A stretch of DNA of 23,956 nt from Pleurobrachia bachei (Eukaryota > Ctenophora > Tentaculata > Cydippida > Pleurobrachiidae), in NCBI GenBank assembly GCA_000695325.1, contig AVPN01000709.1, positions 1 to 23,956 on the forward strand, given 5' to 3'. Positions 11,169 through 20,098 of this stretch are shown here, one piece after another (position 1 is the stretch's first letter; each line of letters starts with the position of its first letter). Made by a program: the position numbers and the translations under genes. The notes under the pieces are model-generated. The model was not told the origin of the DNA and ran no database searches. It saw only the letters and a program-made list of their open reading frames with translations.

Positions 11169-11391
11169 CTTCATCAGAACAGTAATACAATTTCTCATTT
11201 GTTATTTTCCTATCAGTGACAAACGGTGCTATATATGTATTGTTATACATAGAGAGCATTTTTTATTGTTTAGTTGCTTTGATGTTATTCTTATTTAACA
11301 CCCGTAAATGAAAATCTTTGAATTGTTTTAACTCAATCTGATCTCTTACGTATTCTGTCGTACGCTCACTCCGGACCAAAAGTGTGAGAGC
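11168..11391. repeat. 224-bp direct repeat, right copy
   Basis: No visible difference from 7981-8204, same orientation, offset 3187 bp. Here it is cut from its native context: TA repeat on one side, and CGATAGACTGGG instead of the tandem repeats on the other. The exonuclease gene lies between the two copies. Confidence 0.9.
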
Positions 11392-11818
11392 CGATAGACT
11401 GGGCCCATGGCCCATGGGATCATATCAAATGATATGGGGATAAAGTTAGGCCGACCAGCTAATCTCAGTTAACGATGAGAACAACTCCCCTCAAAAAAGC
11501 ACCGCCAAAAACGTGCAGTTATACATTTTATGAGTGTTTGGCTAAAAAAACAGATTTCAGAAGACTCTATACGTATAGCGTCGCCCCCTTTCATCTGTTT
11601 GGTTGAAATTTGGAATGTATACCGGGTATACTATACCCGGCTCATCCCTGTCATTGCCCAATAAGTTTTAAATTTCAAGCGCCAGTGTATCCAAGGAAAA
11701 GTAGATATTCCATTAGCCTATCATGGTGCAACACACTTTACCCCACGCTTACCTCTGCAACAGAGATAATAGAGATAATGCTATTATATTATTCGAAAAG
11801 AAATAAATGCAGGTGCAA

Positions 11819-11866
11819 ATAGCGTTAGTTTTTAAATGGTTTTATTATTTAAAAAACTAACGCTAT
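11819..11866. repeat. Palindrome inside copy A
   Basis: ATAGCGTTAGTTTTTAAAT at 11819-11837 is complementary to ATTTAAAAAACTAACGCTAT at 11847-11866, with one extra A on the right arm. The same palindrome recurs in copy B at about 13496-13543, and a related one lies at about 12329-12382. Confidence 0.85.
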
Positions 11867-11925
11867 ATGCAACAAACCTAACACAGCGAGATATTTTATA
11901 AATCACCTGATATATGAGCATTTTT

Positions 11926-12290
11926 TCCCCGCCCGGGTGAATGCCGAAGGCATTCACCCGGATGCTTTTTGTAAAAAGGCATAGGGGTTTAGAATTCAAC
12001 AAGTTTACATACTAGTGGTCCGTAACGGTCACAAAATTGGCTGTAACACTTTCAGTTGCGAGGACAACGGTGTTGCTCCTTCATCAAATAATTCAATGCA
12101 CGTTTTCAGGAAATGTGAGCCGCGCAATGCAGCACACAATTTATTGCTACTGGAACACAATGATTTGTTTTTTACGGTTTGAGTGATTAATAAAGGATCG
12201 GAAATGTCTCTCCCGCCTTCACATTAGATGGTCATGAAAAAAGGTTGGCGGGGAAACATAGCATTATGAAACATAATGCAGTTATTCTTG
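11926..12290. other. Insertion in copy A absent from copy B
   Basis: Copy B runs directly from GAGCATTTT into TATACAACAATAAAAC. Copy A has about 366 bp between these. The insertion begins near a perfect 13-bp stem with a 3-nt loop (CCGGGTGAATGCC gaa GGCATTCACCCGG, 11933-11961). I see no terminal inverted repeats or target duplication and no gene. Confidence 0.65.
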
Positions 12291-12486
12291 TTATACAACA
12301 ATAAAACTCGTTGTGATTACTCGTAAATAGTGTTAGTTGTTTTAAATCGTCATCACAAACCATTTAAAAAACTAGCGCTATAATCGATTGTTCTTTCACG
12401 GCGAGATATTTTACAAACCACATGATATATGCAACAACAATACAAATCGCTGTGATTTCTCGAAAATAGCGTAGGTTTTTAAATTA

Positions 12487-12797
12487 GTAGGAGGAAAGTG
12501 TCAGTTGATGTCAGGGATTCTAAAATTTCACTATTCAAGTGTTAGGGGACCCTCTCCCGAGTAAAATGCGACCAAGCAGAGCTCCCAATCTTTTCTCGTT
12601 CTCTAATTATGCTTAATTATGTTAATTATGACGTCATCAGTAGCTACCGGAAATGGACGTCTTAGGGCTTAAATTTTGATACTAGCTGATAGGGGACCAC
12701 TAGATTAGTGGGGATAAAAATTTTCAGGTCGATCGGAGTTATGGGCGAGGAGTTATGACGGTTCAAAGTGTCTTATTCCGATGATGACGTCATAAGG
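12487..12797. other. Sequence between copy A and the gap, no gene
   Basis: About 310 bases of A+T-rich DNA with nothing recognisable apart from GACGTCAT motifs near 12631 and 12785. It ends at the run of Ns. Confidence 0.5.
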
Positions 12798-13030
12798 NNN
12801 NNNNNNNNNNNNNNNNNNNNNNNNNNNNNNNNNNNNNNNNNNNNNNNNNNNNNNNNNNNNNNNNNNNNNNNNNNNNNNNNNNNNNNNNNNNNNNNNNNNN
12901 NNNNNNNNNNNNNNNNNNNNNNNNNNNNNNNNNNNNNNNNNNNNNNNNNNNNNNNNNNNNNNNNNNNNNNNNNNNNNNNNNNNNNNNNNNNNNNNNNNNN
13001 NNNNNNNNNNNNNNNNNNNNNNNNNNNNNN
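12798..13030. other. Assembly gap (233 Ns)
   Basis: Run of Ns. Because it lies between two near-identical segments, order and copy number around it are uncertain. Confidence 1.
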
Positions 13031-13081
13031 AAAGTCGCTACAAGGCACCCAGATTATAATCGCGCCCGTTTCAAACGACTT

Positions 13082-13796
13082 CATGGCCCATGGGATCATA
13101 TCAAATGATATGGGGATAAAGTTAGGCCGACCAGCTAATCTCAGTTAACGATGAGAACAACTCCCCTCAAAAAAGCACCGCCAAAAACGTGCAGTTATAC
13201 ATTTTATGAGTGTTTGGCTAAAAAAACAGATTTCAGAAGACTCTATACGTATAGCGTCGCCCCCTTTCATCTGTTTGGTTGAAATTTGGAATGTATACCG
13301 GGTATACTATACCCGGCTCATCCCTGTCATTGCCCAATAAGTTTTAAATTTCAAGCGCCAGTGTATCCAAGGAAAAGTAGATATTCCATTAGCCTATCAT
13401 GGTGCAACACACTTTACCCCACGCTTACCTCTGCAACAGAGATAATAGAGATAATGCTATTATATTATTCGAAAAGAAATAAATGCAGGTGCAAATAGCG
13501 TTAGTTTTTAAATGGTTTTATTATTTAAAAAACTAACGCTATATGCAACAAACCTAACACAGCGAGATATTTTATAAATCACCTGATATATGAGCATTTT
13601 TATACAACAATAAAACTCATTGTGATTACTCGTAAATAGTGTTAGTTGTTTTAAATCGTCATCACAAACCATTTAAAAAACTAGCGCTATAATCGATTGT
13701 TCTTTCACGGCGAGATATTTTACAAACCACATGATATATGCAACAACAATACAAATCGCTGTGATTTCTCGAAAATAGCGTAGGTTTTTAAATTAA
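13082..13796. repeat. Palindrome-rich duplicated element, copy B
   Basis: Second copy of the element at 11406, lacking the 366-bp insertion. Its right end joins, through TTTTTAAATTAAATGGTCCCACG, to the upstream region of the receptor pseudogene. The reverse complement of 18507-18620, upstream of the intact receptor gene, matches its last modules. That part therefore belonged to the receptor's upstream DNA before the inverted duplication. Confidence 0.75.
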
Positions 13797-13864
13797 ATGG
13801 TCCCACGATTACAAAGTTAGACACAATTCGTTGTTTGATACTCAAGGTTGCGTAACTTTTGATT

Positions 13865-14683
13865 ATGTTGCCCACCATTGTCTTGCACGTTATCTTTCTG
13901 GTTTGTCCAATGAAGGCACAAATCAAGACTTGGACTCCTTAGATAGGGATGAGTGTAACTGACATGTGGGAAAACGTCACTGATTTCCCTCCTTCAAAAT
14001 GCACTATCATCGCAGATAATGAGGATTACCTCCGCGAGCAATGCGTTGTTTTTTTGTTTTTTTGGGTCACTTAGCCACACGCAGAGCGAACCACATACCA
14101 CCCGGGTATGGGTAACTATGGCGCTCCCCCCTATCTCAATGTTAATGAAATGGGGGAACTTATGGCATCAGTCATATGTATAGGCTGTCGAGTCGGAGAT
14201 AGGTAACGTTTTTCTTTTGAGAGAGTCTTGGGTTTAGTTTAGTCTGGATCGAGGTAACGTTTTGCCTTGGAGAGAGTCTTGGATTCGGAGTGGTCTGGAT
14301 CAGGGTTAAAGGTATCGTTTTGCCTTTGAGAGAGAGTCTTGAGTTTGGTCTATGCTTTGTGTTGAACAAAACGGTGAACCGGTGTCCGTTTAGTGATCCA
14401 TGATCGATGAATCTATTCTACTGGATTTACAACTTTTTCCATTCCGGAGATGCCAAGACCAACGTGATATGCCCGGATGATTCAACATCATATCAGATGT
14501 GTGGCATCAACAGCGAGAAGGGAAACAAGAATGAAATCATCTATGGAACAGCGTTGAGGCAAAACCATGCAGTGTGCCTAACGTATCCATGTGAAATAAT
14601 CATTAAAAATCAGTTAGATCTTTCCTTTTTTTTATCGAGATTGGTATTTCGCCAGCACTATAAACAATTTCTTTCGGTGCGAT
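13865..14683 (+). pseudogene. Inverted partial copy of the LDLa receptor gene (5' end)
   Basis: From ATG at 13865 the sequence follows residues 1 to about 171 of the intact receptor encoded at 15140-18445, in the opposite orientation, at roughly nine in ten identical bases. It starts MLPTIVLHVIFLVCPMKAQ, and homology continues upstream through the 5' flank. It cannot code for a receptor: codon 26 (Trp in the intact gene) is TAG at 13940, about 310 bp are inserted after 14049, bases are rearranged near 14395, an extra T shifts the frame near 14630, and homology ends at GTGCGAT (14683). The remaining LDLa and membrane domains are absent. It is a dead duplicate, not a retrocopy. The parent is intronless, so introns cannot decide this, but shared 5'-flanking DNA argues for DNA-level duplication. 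Confidence 0.9.
14050..14360. mobile_element. Insertion in the receptor pseudogene, possible retroposon
   Basis: It splits GCGTTGT/GTTGAAC of the parental sequence. TTGT on both sides (14046-14049 and 14357-14360) may be a 4-bp target duplication. The left end is T-rich (TTTTTTTGTTTTTTT), as expected for a minus-oriented element with an A-rich tail. The right part has three tandem copies of about 50-57 bp, with GGTAACGTTTT or GGTATCGTTTT at about 14202, 14252 and 14310, each followed by GAGAGAGTCTT. No family is recognised. Confidence 0.5.
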
Positions 14684-14755
14684 TTTAAAAATCTTGTTTT
14701 TATTTCTGTTTTTCCTTGTTTTCTCATTTGGCCGATTTATACCACCATAGACATA

Positions 14756-14918
14756 CAGTCGGACCCCGATTTAACGGGATGCTCGGGGGAAAGGTTTATG
14801 CCCTATAAATCGGGGTGCCCGGTTTATCGGGGTCAAATAACGCGAACGTCATTTTCCCATATCGGTGGAAGTTAACCCTCCCGGTAAATCGGGGTTCCGG
14901 TAAATCGGGGTCCGACTT
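14756..14918. mobile_element. pogo/Tigger-like MITE (163 bp)
   Basis: The best-preserved copy in the window: TA + CAGTCGGACCCCGATTTA at the left, and TAAATCGGGGTCCGACTT + TA at the right (14919-14920). Internal copies of the CGGTAAATCGGGGT terminus occur near the right end. The small size and lack of a frame mean it is non-autonomous. It sits between the receptor pseudogene and the 3' end of the intact receptor gene. Confidence 0.85.
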
Positions 14919-15139
14919 TAGTAGTTTGGGCTGTACTTTAGGGGTGATTATAGATACTTGCTGTACAATACAAAAAACGCAGAAATTTGCTATCAATATC
15001 GATATTTGCATTTGAAACTTTCAAGTACATAATTAGTTTAACTAACAGTAATGACAGCATAATAACTAAGCATACTAAACATTTTTTCCGACTCAACAAC
15101 AAACGCAACAAAAACAAAACGTGTTGATAAGGAAAATGT

Positions 15140-18100
15140 TCAATCTTGTCCCATCGCCCTCATTTCAATTTCATCAGGAATCACTGCATCTGCTGGGTTT
15201 ACTGCACATTTCTTCAGCATCCCCACAAAAATCACGATATCATCGTAAAGAATCAATATGGGATTGATGATGGAGTTGCAGGGCAGGAAGAAGATGGAGA
15301 AATACCGGTACATGTGAGAGAAGTCAAAGTACTCGGTGTAGTGCATTGTACAAACGATCATAAAGGGAACCCAGGTGAAGATATCTGTGGTTACAAGCAC
15401 TGATATTTTTCGCTGTAGTTTTCTATTCCTTTTAATCAGTGAAACGTTGTTATTTTCTCCTCCCGCCGCCTCACTAGAGTTTAATGTAAAAATATTGATC
15501 ACCAGATAAGATATTGCAATCGAAATAACACACATCAAGTACAAGTTGCTAACCTGGACCGCTCCTATGTACCAAATCTGTGGATTATCAGTTCGGACAA
15601 AGAAGTTGAAAAGACAAATTCCACTGGTGGCATAAAAGCTCAGACTCTTCACTCTCGGAGAGGTATCGTTGTACATATCCCCAACAAGGTATCGCAATGT
15701 TTTCCAATCCATCTCCCCACCATCGGAAACTGCCTGAAACCGACTGAAGTACCCGAGCAGAATCTTATATGCTGCATCCTTGTTAATTGAACCAACAAAG
15801 TACTTGTTGTATTCATACACAACACTTCTCACAAAGAAATCTTCCAAATGTGGAATTACCGGAATGACCGCAATAACACTCGCCAAAACTAATATGGCAA
15901 GTGTTGCAGTGGCAAGTTTTATCAGATATCGTCGGTTGAGATCAGTTCTGACGGAAATTTCTGCGCTCAAAATACCTTTCATCCGTATAAGGCTCAAGAC
16001 GGACATCGAGTATAGGGAGATGAGTGATCCAATAGCGGCAAAAATTCCCAGCAAAGGACAGAGTGGCTTTGTAAGCCATCCGAACTGGGATTCACAGGTG
16101 CTCTTATTGAAAAAAGTGTCTCCAATAGCCACACAGAGGAGAAACAAACCCTGCAAAAAGTCACCGAATGATATGACCAAAACGAATGCTTTGTTCGTTC
16201 TTCCACGGTTTGTTTCTAGTTTAAAGAACTCCTTGAACCCTCGAACCAATACAACAATGTTCAGAACCACTGCTACAATTCCGAGAGACCAAGCAGAAAC
16301 TTTCAAAAAAACGTTCGGGAGAATCTTGACTGAAGTGGTACAATCCTCGTTGCATTCATCAGAAAAGTCCTGGCAGTCAAATACACCGTCACACCTTCTA
16401 GATTTTGCAACGAACTCTTTCGAATCTGTGCACTGAAAGTTATTTTCACATTTTATCTCATCACTCTGGTCGCCACAATCGTCCACTAGGTCACATACTT
16501 TGGAGTAGGGTACACAACGGAGGTTGGAACAACCAAATAAGTTGTTTGTGAATGTCCCATTGGGCCCTTGTACAACTCTAGTTAGCTGGTGGTCAGTATT
16601 AATTGTCAGGAACCGTTTGGAATGAGTTGGGGCACATGACTCCTCCAGAAGAGGTTCCAGGGGGCAGGAAACAGTACAGAGTCCTAAGCAGGATAGGTAG
16701 ACGTACAGTTCTCCAAATATATCTTCACATGATTGTTGATTGTTGACTGGCAAAATCAGTTGAGTATTTGTGGTGTAAAGTGGCTTGGGGCCGATGTAAA
16801 ATTCTTTCACTATGCACGGTTCTATGTGCCGGGAAAGGCTCCTAAGCCCCGGAAGACAATGTAATATATTCTTTTTGTATCCTAATTCAGTCGTCCAAAC
16901 CTCAGCCCCCAGCTTATCGTTTCTCCTTGAAATGAGGCAGAGAATGTTATCACAGTAGTTTGTGTCAGTACAGGCTAAATCAGATCGCAGCAAGGCGGTA
17001 GGATGGCCTGGACATTTTAGCATAACCATTCCAATGCAAGATGACGGTTTGAGTGACTTGAGCTGTAATGTTCCCAAACCACACTTATTGTACCATTTTC
17101 TTTGTTTTTCGTCATCGCCATTTTCACAGTCCTCGATACCATCTCCGATCCACTGATCTGGAAGTTGAATGGGAACCCTTTTTTCAGTCATGTACTTTCT
17201 TGTACACGAAAAATCTTCGACCATATAAAGACATGCATTTCCTATTTCATCTTCCCCACCCTCACAGTCCAACTTACCATCACACAGCTGGTGCTTGTGA
17301 AGAGTACAATGCCAGCCTGGTGCTCGACACATCTTATCTATGCCATCATCGCATAACTGCTTGTTTCGGGTTATCGATCCACAAACCATTCGCTTTGAAA
17401 CTGATGTTGGGAAGCCATTTACATTGCAAACCAGGGGAGAGCTAGCTGGTGTATTGGGTTGAACACTTTGCGAACAGTTCATTTGATCTCGGTAGTCACT
17501 GCAGACAAGTAACGATTTCGTTGTAGGATTGATAGGACCACACATGTTTTCTTGAATAAGCACCCGTTCATTCGTCAAGGTTAAAAAGTTTAGACTGTGG
17601 CAGATGGCAACCTGCTGTGACACACACGATATTTCATCTTTGTTGTCGAAACAATGTTTAACCCCGTCACATACGTATTTGGGTTGAATATAGATCACAG
17701 TCCTTTCTTTAGATCTACAAAAAATACCAAACTGCCGGTCATAGCAGTAAGCTTCGTCGGAGCACGAAACGCAATCACATTTTTCATCGCAGATGTGTCC
17801 GCGACTAACGATATCTTCCATTCCCTTCACCCAGTCGCTTACGCACCTGAACTTTCGATTGGTCAAGTCTTTATCGCACTCATACTCGTCAACTGAGGTA
17901 TTCCCTTTTGTATTCCGACAATTTGCGACGCCATCGCACCGAAAGAAATTGTTTATAGTGCTGGCGGAATACCAATCTCGATAAAAAAAGGAAAGAGCTA
18001 ACTGATTTTTAATGATTATTTCACATGGATACGTTAGGCACACTGCATGGTTTTGCCTCAACGCTGTCCCATAGGTGATCTCATTCTTGATTCCCTTCAC

Positions 18101-18445
18101 GCTGTTGATGCCACACATCTGATATGATGTTGAATCATCCGGGCATATCACGTTGGTCCTGGCATCTCCGGAATGGAAGAAGTTGTAAATCCAGTAGAAT
18201 CGGTAGAATATATTCCTCGATGGATCACTAAACGGACACCGGTTCACCGTCTTGTTCAACACAACGCATTGCTCGCGGAGGTAATCCTCATTATCTGCGA
18301 TGATAATGCATTTTGAAGGAGGGAAACCAGTGACGTTTTCCCACGTGTCAGTTACACTGATCCCTATCCAAGGGGTCCAAGTCTGTATTTGTGCCTTGAT
18401 GGGACAAACCAGAAAGATAACGTGCAAGAATATCTTGGGCAACAT
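15140..18445 (-). CDS. LDLa-rich seven-transmembrane receptor (relaxin-receptor/GRL101-like class A GPCR)
   Basis: One uninterrupted 1101-residue frame. It starts MLPKIFLHVIFLVCPIKA, a clear signal peptide, so this Met is chosen. The ectodomain (about 20-705) is Cys-rich with around six to eight LDLa-type modules, recognisable by CDGVxxC and DExxC pieces near 170-190, 217-234, 259-274, 365-373, 388-405, 431-447, 650-666 and 684-698; some lack part of the pattern. Seven hydrophobic helices follow at about 711-736, 752-777, 795-820, 840-866, 957-987, 1012-1036 and 1047-1075. TM7 carries NPILILY, equivalent to NPxxY. After TM3 the usual DRY is replaced (SVLSLIRMKGI). TM2 has SFGD where LxxxD is usual. 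Loop 2 is long (about 867-956). LDLa modules bind Ca2+ and ligands, so a surface receptor for a peptide or protein ligand is likely; ligand and G protein are unknown. Its first about 170 codons are duplicated, inverted, at 13865-14683. A MITE module begins about 60 bp upstream. Confidence 0.9.
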   Translation of the reverse strand: MLPKIFLHVIFLVCPIKAQIQTWTPWIGISVTDTWENVTGFPPSKCIIIADNEDYLREQCVVLNKTVNRCPFSDPSRNIFYRFYWIYNFFHSGDARTNVICPDDSTSYQMCGINSVKGIKNEITYGTALRQNHAVCLTYPCEIIIKNQLALSFFYRDWYSASTINNFFRCDGVANCRNTKGNTSVDEYECDKDLTNRKFRCVSDWVKGMEDIVSRGHICDEKCDCVSCSDEAYCYDRQFGIFCRSKERTVIYIQPKYVCDGVKHCFDNKDEISCVSQQVAICHSLNFLTLTNERVLIQENMCGPINPTTKSLLVCSDYRDQMNCSQSVQPNTPASSPLVCNVNGFPTSVSKRMVCGSITRNKQLCDDGIDKMCRAPGWHCTLHKHQLCDGKLDCEGGEDEIGNACLYMVEDFSCTRKYMTEKRVPIQLPDQWIGDGIEDCENGDDEKQRKWYNKCGLGTLQLKSLKPSSCIGMVMLKCPGHPTALLRSDLACTDTNYCDNILCLISRRNDKLGAEVWTTELGYKKNILHCLPGLRSLSRHIEPCIVKEFYIGPKPLYTTNTQLILPVNNQQSCEDIFGELYVYLSCLGLCTVSCPLEPLLEESCAPTHSKRFLTINTDHQLTRVVQGPNGTFTNNLFGCSNLRCVPYSKVCDLVDDCGDQSDEIKCENNFQCTDSKEFVAKSRRCDGVFDCQDFSDECNEDCTTSVKILPNVFLKVSAWSLGIVAVVLNIVVLVRGFKEFFKLETNRGRTNKAFVLVISFGDFLQGLFLLCVAIGDTFFNKSTCESQFGWLTKPLCPLLGIFAAIGSLISLYSMSVLSLIRMKGILSAEISVRTDLNRRYLIKLATATLAILVLASVIAVIPVIPHLEDFFVRSVVYEYNKYFVGSINKDAAYKILLGYFSRFQAVSDGGEMDWKTLRYLVGDMYNDTSPRVKSLSFYATSGICLFNFFVRTDNPQIWYIGAVQVSNLYLMCVISIAISYLVINIFTLNSSEAAGGENNNVSLIKRNRKLQRKISVLVTTDIFTWVPFMIVCTMHYTEYFDFSHMYRYFSIFFLPCNSIINPILILYDDIVIFVGMLKKCAVNPADAVIPDEIEMRAMGQD

Positions 18446-18506
18446 AATTTAGTTACGGAACCTCGAGTATCAAAAAGGAACTGTGTTTAACTTCGCGTCG
18501 TGGGAT

Positions 18507-18620
18507 CATTTAAAAACCTAACGCTATTAGTGAGAAATCACAGCGAGTTTTATTGTTGTATAAAATGGTCATATATCAGGTGGGTTGTAAAAATAAAATA
18601 TCTCGCTAGGTTTCATCGTT
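18507..18620 (-). mobile_element. MITE module upstream of the receptor gene
   Basis: In reverse complement it reads GCGAGATATTTTAT...CACCTGATATATGACC...CAATAAAACTCGCTGTGATTTCTC...AATAGCGTTAGGTTTTTAAAT. This is the same core as in the elements at 11406 and 13082. Its edge is about 60 bp from the receptor's ATG, so it must lie in the promoter or 5' UTR. Confidence 0.7.
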
Positions 18621-18774
18621 TTTCCTTTAGACACCGTCATGTATACTAAAACGCTGGTCGCAGCGCAATGTGCAAGTGCTTGCTGACGGCCACTTGGCAC
18701 TTGTATAATAGTCTACCTCAATTTTGGGTCCGTTTGTGTCTCCCATTTGCGTGTCTTTCGATGGAGCACTATGA

Positions 18775-19030
18775 AATTTGGACAGCCGCTTCCTAACCCA
18801 ATTAAGAAGACGATCCCATAAAAGCTAATCAATTGATTAAAAATGACGCTGTAATCAGCAAAAAACATGCGTTTTTTAGGTTTTTCGAATGGAACCGATT
18901 GTATGAAAGTTAATGAAAGTAGCACTCTGAAAGTTTGCACACACTTCCGTAACCCCATTAAAAGACGATCCCATAAAATATAATCGATTGATTAAAAAAT
19001 GACGCTGTTATCAGCAAAAAACCGAAAATG
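18775..19030. repeat. Tandem repeat, two copies about 157 bp apart
   Basis: GACGATCCCATAAAA, then TAATC(A/G)ATTGATTAAAAA, ATGACGCTGT and ATCAGCAAAAAAC occur at about 18810-18867 and again at about 18964-19022, each preceded by CTTCC(T/G)TAACCC. No gene is evident. Confidence 0.75.
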
Positions 19031-19174
19031 GAAATTTTTTCCCACAACCGTAGGAAAATCTGTTTATCGTTCATAACTTTTTATCGGTTTGTCGTAGAGT
19101 AAAAAGAAGAACAGTTCCGGATATGACTCGAGAACTTGTATCTAATCTGATAAACATCACAATAAAGCACAATT

Positions 19175-19557
19175 CTAAGTTTGAAATTTTACGTATACGT
19201 CTAAGCTTGAAATTTTACGTATACGTACGACTTAACTTATGTTACTCGAAAAGAAATGGAGTTAGTTTTTAAGTGGTTTTCTAACTAACCCTTTAAATAC
19301 GACTCGTATTTAAATGGTTAGTTAGAAAATCACTTACAATTTTTAAGTGGTTTTTTAACTAACTCTTTAAATACGAGTCGTATTTAAAGGGTGAGTTAGA
19401 AAACCACTTAAAAACTAACTCCATTTCTTTTCGAGTAACATAAAAGATATTAATAGCTGCATAAGTGAAGTCGTACGTATACGTAAAATTTCAAACTTAG
19501 TTTTAATAAAAACTAACTCCATTTCTTTTCGAGTAACATAATAGCTGCATAAGTTAA
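19175..19557. repeat. Nested palindromic MITE complex
   Basis: The outer arms are TTGAAATTTTACGTATACGT (copies at 19181-19200 and, with a C, 19204-19226) and its complement ACGTATACGTAAAATTTCAA at about 19476-19495. The next layer is TTACTCGAAAAGAAATGGAG (about 19243) against CTCCATTTCTTTTCGAGTAA (about 19420). Inside are two smaller hairpins, each centred on a TAAATACGANTCGTATTTAAA palindrome (about 19300 and 19375). A further partial copy of the right arm follows at about 19508-19557. This looks like repeated insertion of related foldback elements into one another. Confidence 0.85.
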
Positions 19558-19991
19558 TGCTCGTAGTCGTAGTCATTGCAATTGTTGAATAACCCAAACT
19601 GTAAGGGGTCAAAAACATAGTATAAGTCATATATATATTTCAAAAACCCGGCTGTCAGGAACTACTGAACCGATTTAGATCTCATTTGTTGCTCCTGGCA
19701 GATCATTGTCTCTAGTTTTACGAGAAAATTTACAGTTGACGTTAAACATGAGCAATTCTCTAAAAGCCTGCCGCCTGGCTACTGGGACAATCTACGGGTA
19801 TGTCGGAATCGTGCAAAGAATTCTGTATTATGTTAGCGCAGAGGGACAGACATACAGTTGGCAGTGTGATCCCTATGGCAAAAGTTTGAGAGTGGACTTG
19901 GATCCCAAATTTTTAGTGAAAATTGGATTTGTAAGGTATTTCAATCAAAAAAGTTTTTATTTTTATACACATCGTTCTGTGTGTATTCGGT
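19558..19991. other. Stretch without a recognised gene
   Basis: It holds a plus-strand frame from 19706 (through Met at 19748: MSNSLKACRLATGTIYGYVG...) that runs into the GA microsatellite. It has no recognisable motif or clear splice partner, so I do not call it. CTACTGAACCGATTT near 19661 is a motif often seen in interspersed repeats. Confidence 0.45.
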
Positions 19992-20075
19992 GGAGAGAGA
20001 GAGGGAAGAGAGAGAAAGAGAAAGAGATAGAGAGAGATTAATAGAGAGAGAGAGAGATAAAGAGAGAGAGAGAAA
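19992..20075. repeat. (GA)n microsatellite
   Basis: GA-rich tract with GAAA and GATA interruptions. On the minus strand it lies just beyond the A-rich tail of the tRNA-like retroposon. Confidence 0.9.
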
Positions 20076-20098
20076 AAGTATTTAAAAAATTTGGAAAT

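Larger units (their letters stand above)
11406..12486. repeat. Palindrome-rich duplicated element, copy A (with internal insertion)
   Basis: Matches 13082-13796 almost base for base, from CATGGCCCATGGGATCAT to TAGCGTAGGTTTTTAAATTA, except for about 366 extra bases at 11926-12290 and a few substitutions. It contains modules of a GCGAGATATTTTAxAAA...TGATATATG...GTGATTxCTCG core separated by palindromes, the clearest being at 11819-11866. It looks like a non-autonomous DNA element or a compound of MITEs. No open frame is credible. Confidence 0.75.

Noticed and set aside
7981-11391. Reading the 224-bp direct repeats as paired long terminal repeats
   Set aside because: The copies do not start and end as such repeats do. 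The left copy continues into older tandem repeats, and the gene between them is a spliced exonuclease on the opposite strand, not a polyprotein.
12768-13148. Frames spanning the run of Ns
   Set aside because: Most of each frame is unknown sequence.
19706-20041. 111-residue plus-strand frame
   Set aside because: It runs into a GA microsatellite, shows no known motif, and lies in a repeat-rich stretch.
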